DNA from: Pseudofrankia coriaricola
Lineage (GTDB): Bacteria > Actinomycetota > Actinomycetes > Frankiales > Frankiaceae
DNA: 64,000 nucleotides
NCBI RefSeq assembly: GCF_001854805.1
Contig: NZ_MBLO01000125.1
Coordinates: 1-64,000 of the forward strand
Direction of reading: 5' to 3'
Each line of letters starts with the position of its first letter. Position 1 is the first letter of the stretch. The translations under genes and the position numbers were made by a program. The notes below the pieces were generated by a model. It made no database searches, was not told the DNA's origin, and saw only the letters and a program-made list of their open reading frames with translations. This document shows positions 35,521 to 43,508 of the stretch, piece after piece.

Positions 35521-35998
35521 CGGAGAACGGAACCAACGCTCCGCATCCGCGCTTCCGTGGCTCCGCCGCCGCCGAGTACGGGCCCGCCGCGATCGCCCGG
35601 CAGCCTCACTCGCCGCACTCGGAACCGGTGGTCTCAGCGGTCGCGGGTGAGGGTTCACGCCAACGCCGGCCACACCACAAGAGCGACACCACAAGCTCGA
35701 CGTGAGCCACTCTCGCTGACACCCCGAAGTCATGTGGTCACACATTTGCCATCGGAGGTGTGGATTCTGGCCGCCACGTTGCGTCACCGGACGGCACGGC
35801 AGTCCGCCCAGGGCGTGGTGGCCTGCGACAGAGCCACCGGTCCGGCTGGAGATCTTGCTCTGGCATCCTGTGCCGGTTCGACCAGAACCGGCTGTCAGGG
35901 ACCACAGGCCGCTGTGACATCATCGCCCGGCCGAGTCTGCGCGAATGCCGCACCGCTGCGCAGCGAGAGGCGTACAGCTCGTTGTCGAGGAGGGGCGC
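35521..35998. other. Intergenic region upstream of the TylF-type gene
   Basis: 478 bp, divergent between the exporter leader and the next gene. No repeats or strong hairpins seen. GAGGAGGGG at 35986-35994 is the ribosome site for 35999. Confidence 0.4.
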
Positions 35999-36853
35999 AT
36001 GGCTTCCAAGAAACAAGTCAAGGCATACGCCGACCAGGCGAGGTCGACCCTGCGCAAGGCAGTACAGCAGACCGGCTTCGACGTCGTCCGTCGCCGTCCC
36101 GGGATCGACTCCGCCGGCATGGATGCCCTGGCGATCGCGACCATCCGCGAGACCTCGCCCTACACGATGACCGACCCGACGAAGGTGTTCGGCCTCATCC
36201 AGGCCGTCCGTTACCTGGTGACGAACAAGATCCCCGGTAACATCGTCGAGTGCGGCGTGTGGGCCGGCGGCTCGTCGATGGCGGCTGCGCGCACGCTGCT
36301 GCAGCTCGGCGACACCTCGCGTCACCTCTACCTGTTCGACACCTTCGAAGGCATGACGCCACCGACCGGCGCCGACATCGCCCCGGATGGGCAGACCGCC
36401 GAGCACCTGCTCGCGAACTCCGACCCGGACGACCCGGCGTCGGCCTGGTCGATCGTGCCGCTGGAGAAGGTCAAGGAGAACGTCGCGCGGATCGGCTACC
36501 CCGCCGACAAGATCCACTTTGTCAAGGGCATGGTCGAGGAGACGGTGCCGGGCGGGGCCCCGGAGCAGATCGCGCTGCTGCGCCTGGACACCGACTGGTT
36601 CGAGTCGACCCGGCACGAGATGGAGCACCTGTTCCCGCGGATCAGCCCGAGCGGGGTTCTGATCATCGACGACTACGGCTGGTGGAAGGGCTCCCAGCAG
36701 GCCGTCGACGCCTACATCGCGAACCACCAGATCCCGCTGCTGCTCACCCGCCTCGGCCCGGAGGGCGGCGCGATCGGCGTGGTCCCAGCCACTGGCGCGC
36801 TCCCCACGCTGACGAAGCCGGCCCCGTCGTCCGTCGGCGCCCGGGCCTCCTGA
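35999..36853 (+). CDS. TylF/MycF-type O-methyltransferase
   Basis: 284 residues. The SAM-binding segment is GNIVECGVWAGGSSMAAARTLLQLG. DTFEGMTPP, LRLDTDWFESTRHEMEHLFPRISPSGVLIIDDYGWWKG and the acidic residues that hold Mg2+ match the macrocin O-methyltransferase family, which methylates sugar hydroxyls in macrolides and also acts on other glycans. There is no antibiotic cluster here, so a cell-surface or glycolipid sugar is more likely. It stands alone and ends at a terminator. Confidence 0.88.
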   Translation: MASKKQVKAYADQARSTLRKAVQQTGFDVVRRRPGIDSAGMDALAIATIRETSPYTMTDPTKVFGLIQAVRYLVTNKIPGNIVECGVWAGGSSMAAARTLLQLGDTSRHLYLFDTFEGMTPPTGADIAPDGQTAEHLLANSDPDDPASAWSIVPLEKVKENVARIGYPADKIHFVKGMVEETVPGGAPEQIALLRLDTDWFESTRHEMEHLFPRISPSGVLIIDDYGWWKGSQQAVDAYIANHQIPLLLTRLGPEGGAIGVVPATGALPTLTKPAPSSVGARAS

Positions 36854-36861
36854 CGCCGCGC

Positions 36862-36902
36862 ACCGGCCCTGTCCTCGCCGCGGAGACAAGAACAGGGCCG
36901 GT
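36862..36902 (+). terminator. Terminator after the TylF-type gene
   Basis: Arms ACCGGCCCTGT (36862-36872) and ACAGGGCCGGT (36892-36902), loop of 19. Confidence 0.7.
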
Positions 36903-36904
36903 CT

Positions 36905-37103
36905 GGCGACGCCGTAGCGACGCAGCGCAAACCAGCCACAGCTGGTGACGGCGCCTCAGCGCTGGAGCCAACCAGCCACGTCGTCAGCCGGAATATAGGT
37001 CAGCCACCGTCATATGCCGCGAGCCGGAACCAGGTTGCGAGGGCGCCCAGCGCCCGAGGGCCGCGCCCGGTGCCGGGCGCGGAGCGTCCGGCACGGGACG
37101 GCC
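36905..37103 (-). repeat. 3'-end repeat family 2, copy d (after efeB)
   Basis: Read on the minus strand from the efeB stop: CGTCCCGTGCCGGACGCTCC, a GGGCGCTGGGCGCC hairpin, GGTTCCGGCTCG.., ATTCCGGCTGACGACGTGG, then GGCGCCGTCACC. The order of blocks matches copies a, b, c and e. Confidence 0.7.
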
Positions 37104-38387
37104 TCAGGTGAACAGGCTGCGGCCCCAGTAGTCGCCGCCGGTGGCGGCAACGCCGGGCGGGACGGCGAAGATCGCGCTGCCCGTGTGCTCGATGTACTCG
37201 TTGAGCGCATCCGAGCTCGCCAGCCGGGTCTGGATCGGGATGAACTGCTTGCGCGGGTCCCTTTGGAAGGCGATGAAGAACAGGCCGGCGTCCAGGTGGC
37301 CGAGGCCATCGCTGCCATCGGTGAACGAGTAGCCGCGGCGCAGGATCGCATGGCCGCCGTTGGTGTCCGGCGAGGCCAGGCGGATGTGCGCGTCCGCCGG
37401 GATGACCAGCTCGCCGTCCGCCGTGCGGCCCTTGAGGTCCACGGCGTCGAACTCGCCGGTGTGGCCGAACGGCGCGCCGACGACCTTGGTGCGACCGAAG
37501 GTGGTCTCCTGCTCGGCGAGTGAGGTGCGGTCCCAGCGCTCGATGAGCATCTGGATCCGACGGGTCACCATGTACGACCCGCCGGCCATCCATGCGCCGG
37601 CGCTCTTCTCGTCGCTGGGGGCGACCCAGACGTGCTCGTCGACTTTGGCCGGCTGCTCGACGTGGATGTTGTTCGTGCCGTCCTTGAACCCCATCAGGTT
37701 GCGCGGCGTCGCCTGGCTGGAGCTGGTCGACGCCGTGCGGCCGAACCCGAGCTGGGACCAGCGGACCGCGACGACGCCCCGGCCGATCCGGGCCAGGTTG
37801 CGCACGGCGTGCACGGCGATCTGCGGGTCGTCGGCGCAGGCCTGGACGGCGAGGTCCCCGCCGCAGCGCGCCGGGTCGAGCGCGTCGAATGAGAAGGCGG
37901 GCAGGTCGACCAGCGCGGCCGGCCGGCGGCTCGCGAGCCCGAACCGGTCGACGCCGTCGGCCGTGGTGAACAGGGTCGGCCCGACGCCGAAGGTCAGGGT
38001 GAGGTGGCCGGAGGCTAGCCCTTCGGCCTCGCCGGTGTCGTCGGGCGGCGCGTCCTGGGCGCCAGCGACGCCGTCGCCGACCGCCTTACCCGCGGCCATG
38101 GCGGCCGCGGCCGCCGTCCATTCCTTGAGTACCTCGACCAGATCGGCGCGGCTGTCGGTGACCACGTCGAACGCGGCGAAGTGCAGCCGGTCCTGCGCCG
38201 GGGTGACGATCCCTGCCTGGTGGGCGCCGTGGAACTCGACAAGCTGCTTCCCCGAGGCGGGGACGGCCTCGGTCCCTCCGTTCTTGTCGTCCGAGCAGGC
38301 GGCCAGGCCACCGGCGGTGGCGGCGCCTGCGGCCGCCACTCCAGCCAGCCCGAACAGCCCTCGCCGCGACACCCGTGTCCCAGCCAC
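37104..38387 (-). CDS. efeB: Dyp-type heme peroxidase EfeB, Tat-exported
   Basis: 427 residues. The twin-arginine signal VSRRGLFGLAGVAAAGAATAGGLAAC also carries a lipobox-like LAAC. The peroxidase core has the GFKDGTNN motif with the distal aspartate, and the heme-binding histidine region lies in the C-terminal half. In EfeUOB systems EfeB acts with EfeO to deliver iron to the EfeU permease, and may take iron from heme. It is downstream of the fused efeU-efeO gene on the same strand. GTG 38387 has AGAGG upstream. Confidence 0.92.
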   Translation of the reverse strand: MAGTRVSRRGLFGLAGVAAAGAATAGGLAACSDDKNGGTEAVPASGKQLVEFHGAHQAGIVTPAQDRLHFAAFDVVTDSRADLVEVLKEWTAAAAAMAAGKAVGDGVAGAQDAPPDDTGEAEGLASGHLTLTFGVGPTLFTTADGVDRFGLASRRPAALVDLPAFSFDALDPARCGGDLAVQACADDPQIAVHAVRNLARIGRGVVAVRWSQLGFGRTASTSSSQATPRNLMGFKDGTNNIHVEQPAKVDEHVWVAPSDEKSAGAWMAGGSYMVTRRIQMLIERWDRTSLAEQETTFGRTKVVGAPFGHTGEFDAVDLKGRTADGELVIPADAHIRLASPDTNGGHAILRRGYSFTDGSDGLGHLDAGLFFIAFQRDPRKQFIPIQTRLASSDALNEYIEHTGSAIFAVPPGVAATGGDYWGRSLFT

Positions 38388-38476
38388 GTTCTTTACCTCT
38401 GCTTCCTGTTCCTGCGTCCTCCCGGACGGTGGCACCGCCCGATTTCCGATTAGTGATCCTGGGGACAACGGCCGCC

Positions 38477-38509
38477 GGGTGTGCGAAGGAAGATCATTTT
38501 CGCACACCC
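38477..38509. terminator. Hairpin between efeUO and efeB
   Basis: 11-bp arms GGGTGTGCGAA (38477-38487) and TTCGCACACCC (38499-38509). It could partly terminate transcription and lower efeB relative to efeUO. Confidence 0.5.
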
Positions 38510-38616
38510 TTTGGCCCTCTAGGCCGCCAGACGGCGCCTTTGTTACGACTGGCCAGGAAACGCGGTTGGCCGGACCGGCCGGGTGCCCACTGGCGGGGCC
38601 GGCCCGGCCGCCCCCG

Positions 38617-40866
38617 CTAGGCCGCGACCGCCCCGGTCAGCTTGGACAGCGGCTCGGCCAAGCCGTCGACCTTGTCGGACAGTGCTCGGACCTGGGTGTC
38701 GCTCAGCGAGGTGTAGTCCACGTAGCCGTCGCCCGACTTGTACGGCTCCAGCGCCTTCTCGACATCGGTCAGGCGGGCGTCGATGGTCTTGGCCAGCTCC
38801 GGGTCGGTGTCCTTCAGAACCGGCAGCAGCGGCTCGTACGCGGCCCGGGCACCCTCGACGTTGGCGGCGAAGTCGATCAGGTCGGTGTGCGAGTACCGCT
38901 CCTCCTCGCCGGTGACCTTGCTGGTGGCGACTTCGTTGAGCAGCTCGGCCGCGCCGTTGCCGAGCTGGCTCGGGGTGAGCTTCACGTCGGTGACCAACGT
39001 CTGCAGCTTCTTCACGTCGGCGAGCAGCTTGTCGGCGACGACCGGGTCGGACGTCTTGCCGTTGACCCAGAGGTCCCTCTCGATCACGTGGAAGCCGGTC
39101 CACTCGTCGTCCGGGACATCGCCCTCCCGGGCATCGATCGCCGGGTCGAGGTCGCCGAAGCTCTCCGCGACCGGCTCGATCCGCTCGTAGAAGACCCGGG
39201 CCGGTGCGTAGAGACGCTTGGCCGCCTCGACGTCGCCGCTCTTGACCGCCGCGGCGAACGTCTCAGTGGCGGTGACCAGCTGACCGGTCTGGCCCTCCAC
39301 GTAGACGCGGTACTCGCCGACGGCCTCGTACAGCCGCGGGTCGTAGGCGGCGCCCGGGGCGGACGCACCGGGCGCGGCGATGGTGAGCTTCGAGGTCACG
39401 CCGTCACCAGTGGTACTGGTCGGCCGACAGCGCAGGGTGTAGTCGCCCTCGGCCAGGTCGACGGTCAGGTTGCGCGACGTCCCCGGGCCGACGTTCTCCA
39501 CCTCGCCGACGGCTTGGCCGTTCGCGCCGATGAAGTAGAGCTCGATCGCCTTGCCGGTGGTGTTCGAGACCTTGAAGGTGTGGGTGCCCGCGGACAGGGC
39601 CGGCCCGGAGTAGGCGCATGTGTCGTCGCCGGCGGTGACCACCGAGGCGCCGGCCGCGGTGCCGGCCGCGGTGCCGTCCGAGCCGCCGTTCAGCGCGAAA
39701 CCGATCGCGCCGCCAGCCAAGAGCAGGCCCACGACCGAGACGCTCAGGACCGGGACCGCCGTGAGCGTCCTGCGCCAACCCATGACCTCGTCCTCCTTGG
39801 GAGCTGCTTCCTCGCCGCTGTCGGCGGGCTTGCTGGTGTCGTTGTTGCCGGCGGGCGCCGGGATGTCGCGGTGCTGGCCGCTGGGCGAGTCGGTGCTCTG
39901 GGTCGGGATGGCGGCCTCGGCGGTCGGGATGGCGGCGTCGGCGGCCGGGGCGGCGTCTATCCGGGTCGTGTCCGGCCCGGCCGGAACCGCGCCTGCCCCG
40001 GCTCCCGCCGCGGCCGTGGCGGGAGCCGGGGCGGCCGCCGGCTCGGGGGACCTGAACAGGTAGCGGTAGCAGACGTAGATCGCCATGACCGGGACGAGGT
40101 AGCCGAGCCAGACGCCCAGCTGCGCCCACGACCACACCGGGCTGATGTTGAAGATGCCCTTGAGCAGCGCGCCGTACCAGCTGCTTTCCGAGATGTGGTC
40201 GGAGAGGTCGAACGCGAGCGCCTCGTGGCCCGGCAGCAGGTCGGCCTCCTGCAGGTCACCGACGCCGTAGGCGGCGACACCGGCGGCGACGACGATCAGC
40301 GCACCACCCGTCCAGGTGAAGAACCTGCCGAGGTTGAACGTGAGCACGCGGTTGTAGAGCAGGTAGCCGAGCAGGATGGCGATCAGGATGCCGACGAGCG
40401 CGCCCAGCATCGGGCCGACGGTCGAGCCGTTCGTCGAGTCGATCGTCGCCCACAGGAACAGCGCCGTCTCCAGGCCCTCGCGGGCGACCGCGAGAAACGC
40501 GGTGAAGACGACGGCGCCCGCACCGACAGACAGTGCGGCGTCCATCTTGCCGCGCAGTTCGCCGGACAGGTTGCGCGCCGTCTTACGCATCCAGAAGACC
40601 ATCCAGGTCACCAGCACGACGGCGACCAGCGACAGGATCCCGCCCAGTCCCTCCTGCGCCTTGGTCGACAGGTTCGCGGAGGTGAACGTGAGCGCGGCAC
40701 CGAAAGCCAGGCTGAGCGCGACCGCCGCCCCAACCCCGAAGGAGAGGTGCGCCATCCGGTCACGTCGATCAATCTTGACCAGGTAGGCGGCAAGGATGCT
40801 GACGATCAGCGTTGCCTCAAGCCCTTCACGCAACCCGATCAGTAGGTTCGGAACGAAGTTGTCCAC
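38617..40866 (-). CDS. efeUO: Fused EfeU iron permease and EfeO lipoprotein-like domain
   Basis: 749 residues in one frame. Residues 1-270 are EfeU (FTR1 type) with two REGLE motifs (GLREGLEATL, AREGLETALF) and seven membrane helices. An Ala/Pro-rich linker follows (about 270-365), then one more helix (MGWRRTLTAVPVLSVSVVGLLLAGGAIGF). The rest is EfeO: a cupredoxin-like domain (TCAYSGPALSAGTHTFKVSNTTGKAIELYFI) and an M75 domain with the HxxE motif in GFHVIERDLW. EfeU and EfeO are normally separate proteins. GTG 40866 follows GGAGAG. IdeR-like boxes lie 32-80 bp upstream. Confidence 0.9.
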   Translation of the reverse strand: MDNFVPNLLIGLREGLEATLIVSILAAYLVKIDRRDRMAHLSFGVGAAVALSLAFGAALTFTSANLSTKAQEGLGGILSLVAVVLVTWMVFWMRKTARNLSGELRGKMDAALSVGAGAVVFTAFLAVAREGLETALFLWATIDSTNGSTVGPMLGALVGILIAILLGYLLYNRVLTFNLGRFFTWTGGALIVVAAGVAAYGVGDLQEADLLPGHEALAFDLSDHISESSWYGALLKGIFNISPVWSWAQLGVWLGYLVPVMAIYVCYRYLFRSPEPAAAPAPATAAAGAGAGAVPAGPDTTRIDAAPAADAAIPTAEAAIPTQSTDSPSGQHRDIPAPAGNNDTSKPADSGEEAAPKEDEVMGWRRTLTAVPVLSVSVVGLLLAGGAIGFALNGGSDGTAAGTAAGASVVTAGDDTCAYSGPALSAGTHTFKVSNTTGKAIELYFIGANGQAVGEVENVGPGTSRNLTVDLAEGDYTLRCRPTSTTGDGVTSKLTIAAPGASAPGAAYDPRLYEAVGEYRVYVEGQTGQLVTATETFAAAVKSGDVEAAKRLYAPARVFYERIEPVAESFGDLDPAIDAREGDVPDDEWTGFHVIERDLWVNGKTSDPVVADKLLADVKKLQTLVTDVKLTPSQLGNGAAELLNEVATSKVTGEEERYSHTDLIDFAANVEGARAAYEPLLPVLKDTDPELAKTIDARLTDVEKALEPYKSGDGYVDYTSLSDTQVRALSDKVDGLAEPLSKLTGAVAA

Positions 40867-40897
40867 GCACTCTCCACTGGGCCCAGGTCCCATCCAG

Positions 40898-40946
40898 TTA
40901 GGACCACCTAACTTAAGGCAGGCCGACCTAACTTAGGACCGCCTAA
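40898..40946. promoter_or_regulatory. Tandem IdeR/DtxR-type iron boxes
   Basis: Two 19-bp windows, TTAGGACCACCTAACTTAA (40898-40916) and TTAAGGCAGGCCGACCTAA (40913-40931), each match 14 of 19 positions of the DtxR consensus TWAGGTTAGSCTAACCTWA by my count. A third half-matching site starts at 40933. This predicts iron repression of efeUO-efeB. Confidence 0.7.
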
Positions 40947-41194
40947 GGCTCAGACGCAAGGGTCCTCCGAACGAGTGCCCACGAACACCTCGGCCAAGGC
41001 TCACAACAGCTCGACCAGCGCAGGAACGAAAGGCGCGCGGGCGTCCCGCACCCCCACCTCCAGGCGAAGATCACCCCTGCCGGCAGTTCGCGGTCGCGCC
41101 CCGCCAGGACAGTCGGAACTCACCGCCGACACGCGACCCGAACAGGGCGCCCACAGCGTTGCCCTCATCGAACACATGTGCGACTGTTGGGCTC

Positions 41195-41449
41195 GTGGAA
41201 GTGCGGATCGTGATCGACGGCCAGACCTTCGAGCTGCCGGCCGACACCGACCCGGATGAACTTCGCACGCGCGTCGCCCAAGCGGTCTTCCGCTGCGAGG
41301 TCGAGCAGTTATACCTGGCCGACGGCTACACGATGCTCGTCAACTGGCGCTCCGTCCGCACCATCCAGATCCGCACCGGCCCGGCCTCGCCCAATCACCC
41401 CGACACCGGCACCGCGACCGCACCGACCGGCGAGCCGCCGGTCCCCTAA
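41195..41449 (+). CDS. Small hypothetical protein
   Basis: 84 residues from GTG 41195. The first 55 form a compact beta-alpha unit (VRIVIDGQTFELPADTDPDELRTRVAQAVFRCEVEQLYLADGYTMLVNWRSVRTIQI); the tail is Pro/Thr-rich. It resembles small domains common in actinobacterial genomes, but I cannot name the family. Confidence 0.6.
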   Translation: MEVRIVIDGQTFELPADTDPDELRTRVAQAVFRCEVEQLYLADGYTMLVNWRSVRTIQIRTGPASPNHPDTGTATAPTGEPPVP

Positions 41450-41575
41450 GACGGACCACGGTCGTGTGGTGGCCGGGGCGGGACCTACGGCCACCTTCCC
41501 CCGCACGGCCGTGGTCCCCACCCGCACGCCGACGCCGCGGGCGGCAAGGCCGAGACCCGTCCCGCGCCTGATCGA

Positions 41576-41760
41576 CTGCTACGCACAACCCAGCCACCGA
41601 TGGTGACGGCGCATCGGCGCATCACCAACGCACCCACCACCCCGGCCCCAGTCCACGCCAGCCCCGGCTACACACGCCAACCCCGAGATCAGGCTGGGAG
41701 GGCGCCCTGCGCCCGACAGGCGGCGCCCGGCGCCGGGCGCGAAGCGTCCGGCGCGGGACC
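41576..41760 (-). repeat. 3'-end repeat family 2, copy e, overlapping the hyuB-like gene end
   Basis: Read on the minus strand: CGTCCCGCGCCGGACGCTTC plus GCGCCCGGCGCCGGGCGCC match copy d almost exactly near 41700-41760, then GGCGCCCTCCCAGCC and the later CGCCGTCACCATCGGTGGC. The last 20 or so residues of the upstream gene are encoded by repeat sequence, so the element has supplied a new stop. Confidence 0.7.
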
Positions 41761-43446
41761 GCCCCAGCCGCCGCCGCCCGGGGTGTGGACCGTGACCACG
41801 GCCCCGGCGGGCAGGGGCCGGCTGGCCTTGGGCGGGAGCGGGTCGCCGTCGACGTCGGCGCGGCCGACGCCGCCGGGGCCGCCGCCGGCCGCGCCCTGCG
41901 GGGCATGGCGACGCCGATCGGCCAGCACCGACAGGGTCGCCGGCTCCAGCACCCGGATCGAACGGACCAGACCGGCGCCACCGGGGTGCAGCCCGGCGCC
42001 GGCCGTCGCCTCGTCGAGCTCGTAGCGCTCCACCCGCATCGGGTACTCGAGCTCGAGCGCCTCGATCGGGGTATTGAGCGTGTTCGTCATCCCGACGTGC
42101 ACCCCGGACGCGCCCGGCCCGCGCGCGGAGCCCCCAGCCCCGCCCGCCAGCGTCTCGTAGTACGTCCAGCCGTCGCCGCCGATCACCAGGTTGTTCATCG
42201 TCCCCTGGCCCTGCGCGGGCAGGACCGGCAGCGTCGCCGGTTCCTCTCCCGTCTCGGTCGCCGCCGCCGCGACCGCAGCGGCGCCCGCGGCGGCGGCGAC
42301 CGCCTGGCCCAGGGCGGCGAGCACGGTGTCGGCGATCCGCTGTGACGTCTCGACGTTGCCGGCGACGACGGCCGACGGGCGACGGGCGTCGACCAGCGAG
42401 CCGGGCTCGGTGACGACGGTGAGCGGCGCGTACGTGCCGTCGTTCGCCGGCACGTCGTCGGGCAGCAGCACCCGCAATGCGAAGCAGCAGGCCGAGCGGG
42501 TCACCGCGCGCGGGCAGTTGACGTTGCCCCGCACGGCCGGCGAGGTACCGGTGAAGTCCACCGTGAGACCGTCCCCGGCGATCGTCACCGCGACCCGCAA
42601 CGGGATGTCGACGTCGTCCGCGCCGTCGCCCTCCAACTCGCTGGCCGCCTCGTACCGGCCGTCCGGCAGCAGCGCGACCAGCGACCGGCTGCGCCGCTCG
42701 CCATAGCGCAGCACCTCGGCGAAGGCGGTGAGCACGGTCGCCACCCCATGGCGCGCCGCGAGCTCGGTCAGGCGGATGCCGGCGAGCCGGTTCGCGGCCG
42801 CCTGTGCGCGCAGATCGCCGCGGCGCAGGTCGGGGGTGCGCGAGTTCGCGCAGATCAGGTCGAGGATGTCGTCCTGCCACCGGCCCGCCCGGACCAGGCG
42901 GACCGGCGGGATGATCAGCCCCTCGGCGAAGATCTCGCGCGAGTCGGCCGGCATCGAGCCAGGTCGCATGCCGCCCATGTCGGAGTGGTGCGCCCTCGTG
43001 GCCGCGTAGCCGACGATCTCGCCGCCCGGTTCCTCCGCGGCGGTGCCCGGCGGGCCGCCGAAGGAGGCGCGATCATCGTCCTCGCGTGCGCCTCCGGAGG
43101 CACCTGGCGGGATGGTCAGGGGGCTGACGAGCGTGACGTCCGGCAGGTGGTTGCCACCGGTGAACGGGTCGTTGAGCACCCACACGTCGCCGGGTGCCGC
43201 GCCGCGCTCGGCGACCACCCGCACCGACTCGTAGAGCGCCCCCAGGTGCACCGGCACGTGCGCCGCCTGCGCGACCATCCGGCCGTCCGCGTCGAACAGC
43301 GCGGCCGAGCAGTCCCGCCGCTCCTTGATGTTCGACGAGTACGCGCTGCGGACCAGCAGCGTCCCCATCTCCTCGGCGATCCCGGCGAGCCCGCTCGCGA
43401 GCACCGACAAGGTCACCGGGTCCAGCCCGGCCGGCACCGCCTCCAT
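41689..43446 (-). CDS. Hydantoinase B / oxoprolinase-type subunit
   Basis: 585 residues. Family features: DPVTLSVLASGLAGIAEEMGTLLVRSAYSSNIKERRDCSAALFDADGRMVAQAAHVPVHLGA, WVLNDPFTGGNHLPDVTLVSP and GTMNNLVIGG. Enzymes of this class open hydantoins, 5-oxoproline or acetone-type substrates with ATP, together with a HyuA-like subunit. No HyuA gene is adjacent, which is unusual. The final residues (RPAPGAACRAQGALPA) come from repeat DNA. It is divergent from an M20 peptidase gene. Confidence 0.88.
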   Translation of the reverse strand: MEAVPAGLDPVTLSVLASGLAGIAEEMGTLLVRSAYSSNIKERRDCSAALFDADGRMVAQAAHVPVHLGALYESVRVVAERGAAPGDVWVLNDPFTGGNHLPDVTLVSPLTIPPGASGGAREDDDRASFGGPPGTAAEEPGGEIVGYAATRAHHSDMGGMRPGSMPADSREIFAEGLIIPPVRLVRAGRWQDDILDLICANSRTPDLRRGDLRAQAAANRLAGIRLTELAARHGVATVLTAFAEVLRYGERRSRSLVALLPDGRYEAASELEGDGADDVDIPLRVAVTIAGDGLTVDFTGTSPAVRGNVNCPRAVTRSACCFALRVLLPDDVPANDGTYAPLTVVTEPGSLVDARRPSAVVAGNVETSQRIADTVLAALGQAVAAAAGAAAVAAAATETGEEPATLPVLPAQGQGTMNNLVIGGDGWTYYETLAGGAGGSARGPGASGVHVGMTNTLNTPIEALELEYPMRVERYELDEATAGAGLHPGGAGLVRSIRVLEPATLSVLADRRRHAPQGAAGGGPGGVGRADVDGDPLPPKASRPLPAGAVVTVHTPGGGGWGGPAPDASRPAPGAACRAQGALPA

Positions 43447-43508
43447 GTCTCCCAGCGTGGCACCTCCCCGTCCGGCGGAGGCTGTGGGGGCCGTGGTCAG
43501 ATGAGGCC

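Noticed and set aside
36999-37600. A minus-strand ORF overlapping the efeB 3' end in another frame
   Set aside because: Arg/Pro-rich out-of-frame translation of efeB and repeat DNA.
37360-40845. A 1,161-codon plus-strand open frame across the efe region
   Set aside because: It is the antisense shadow of efeB and efeUO, has no domain, and high G+C leaves many frames open.
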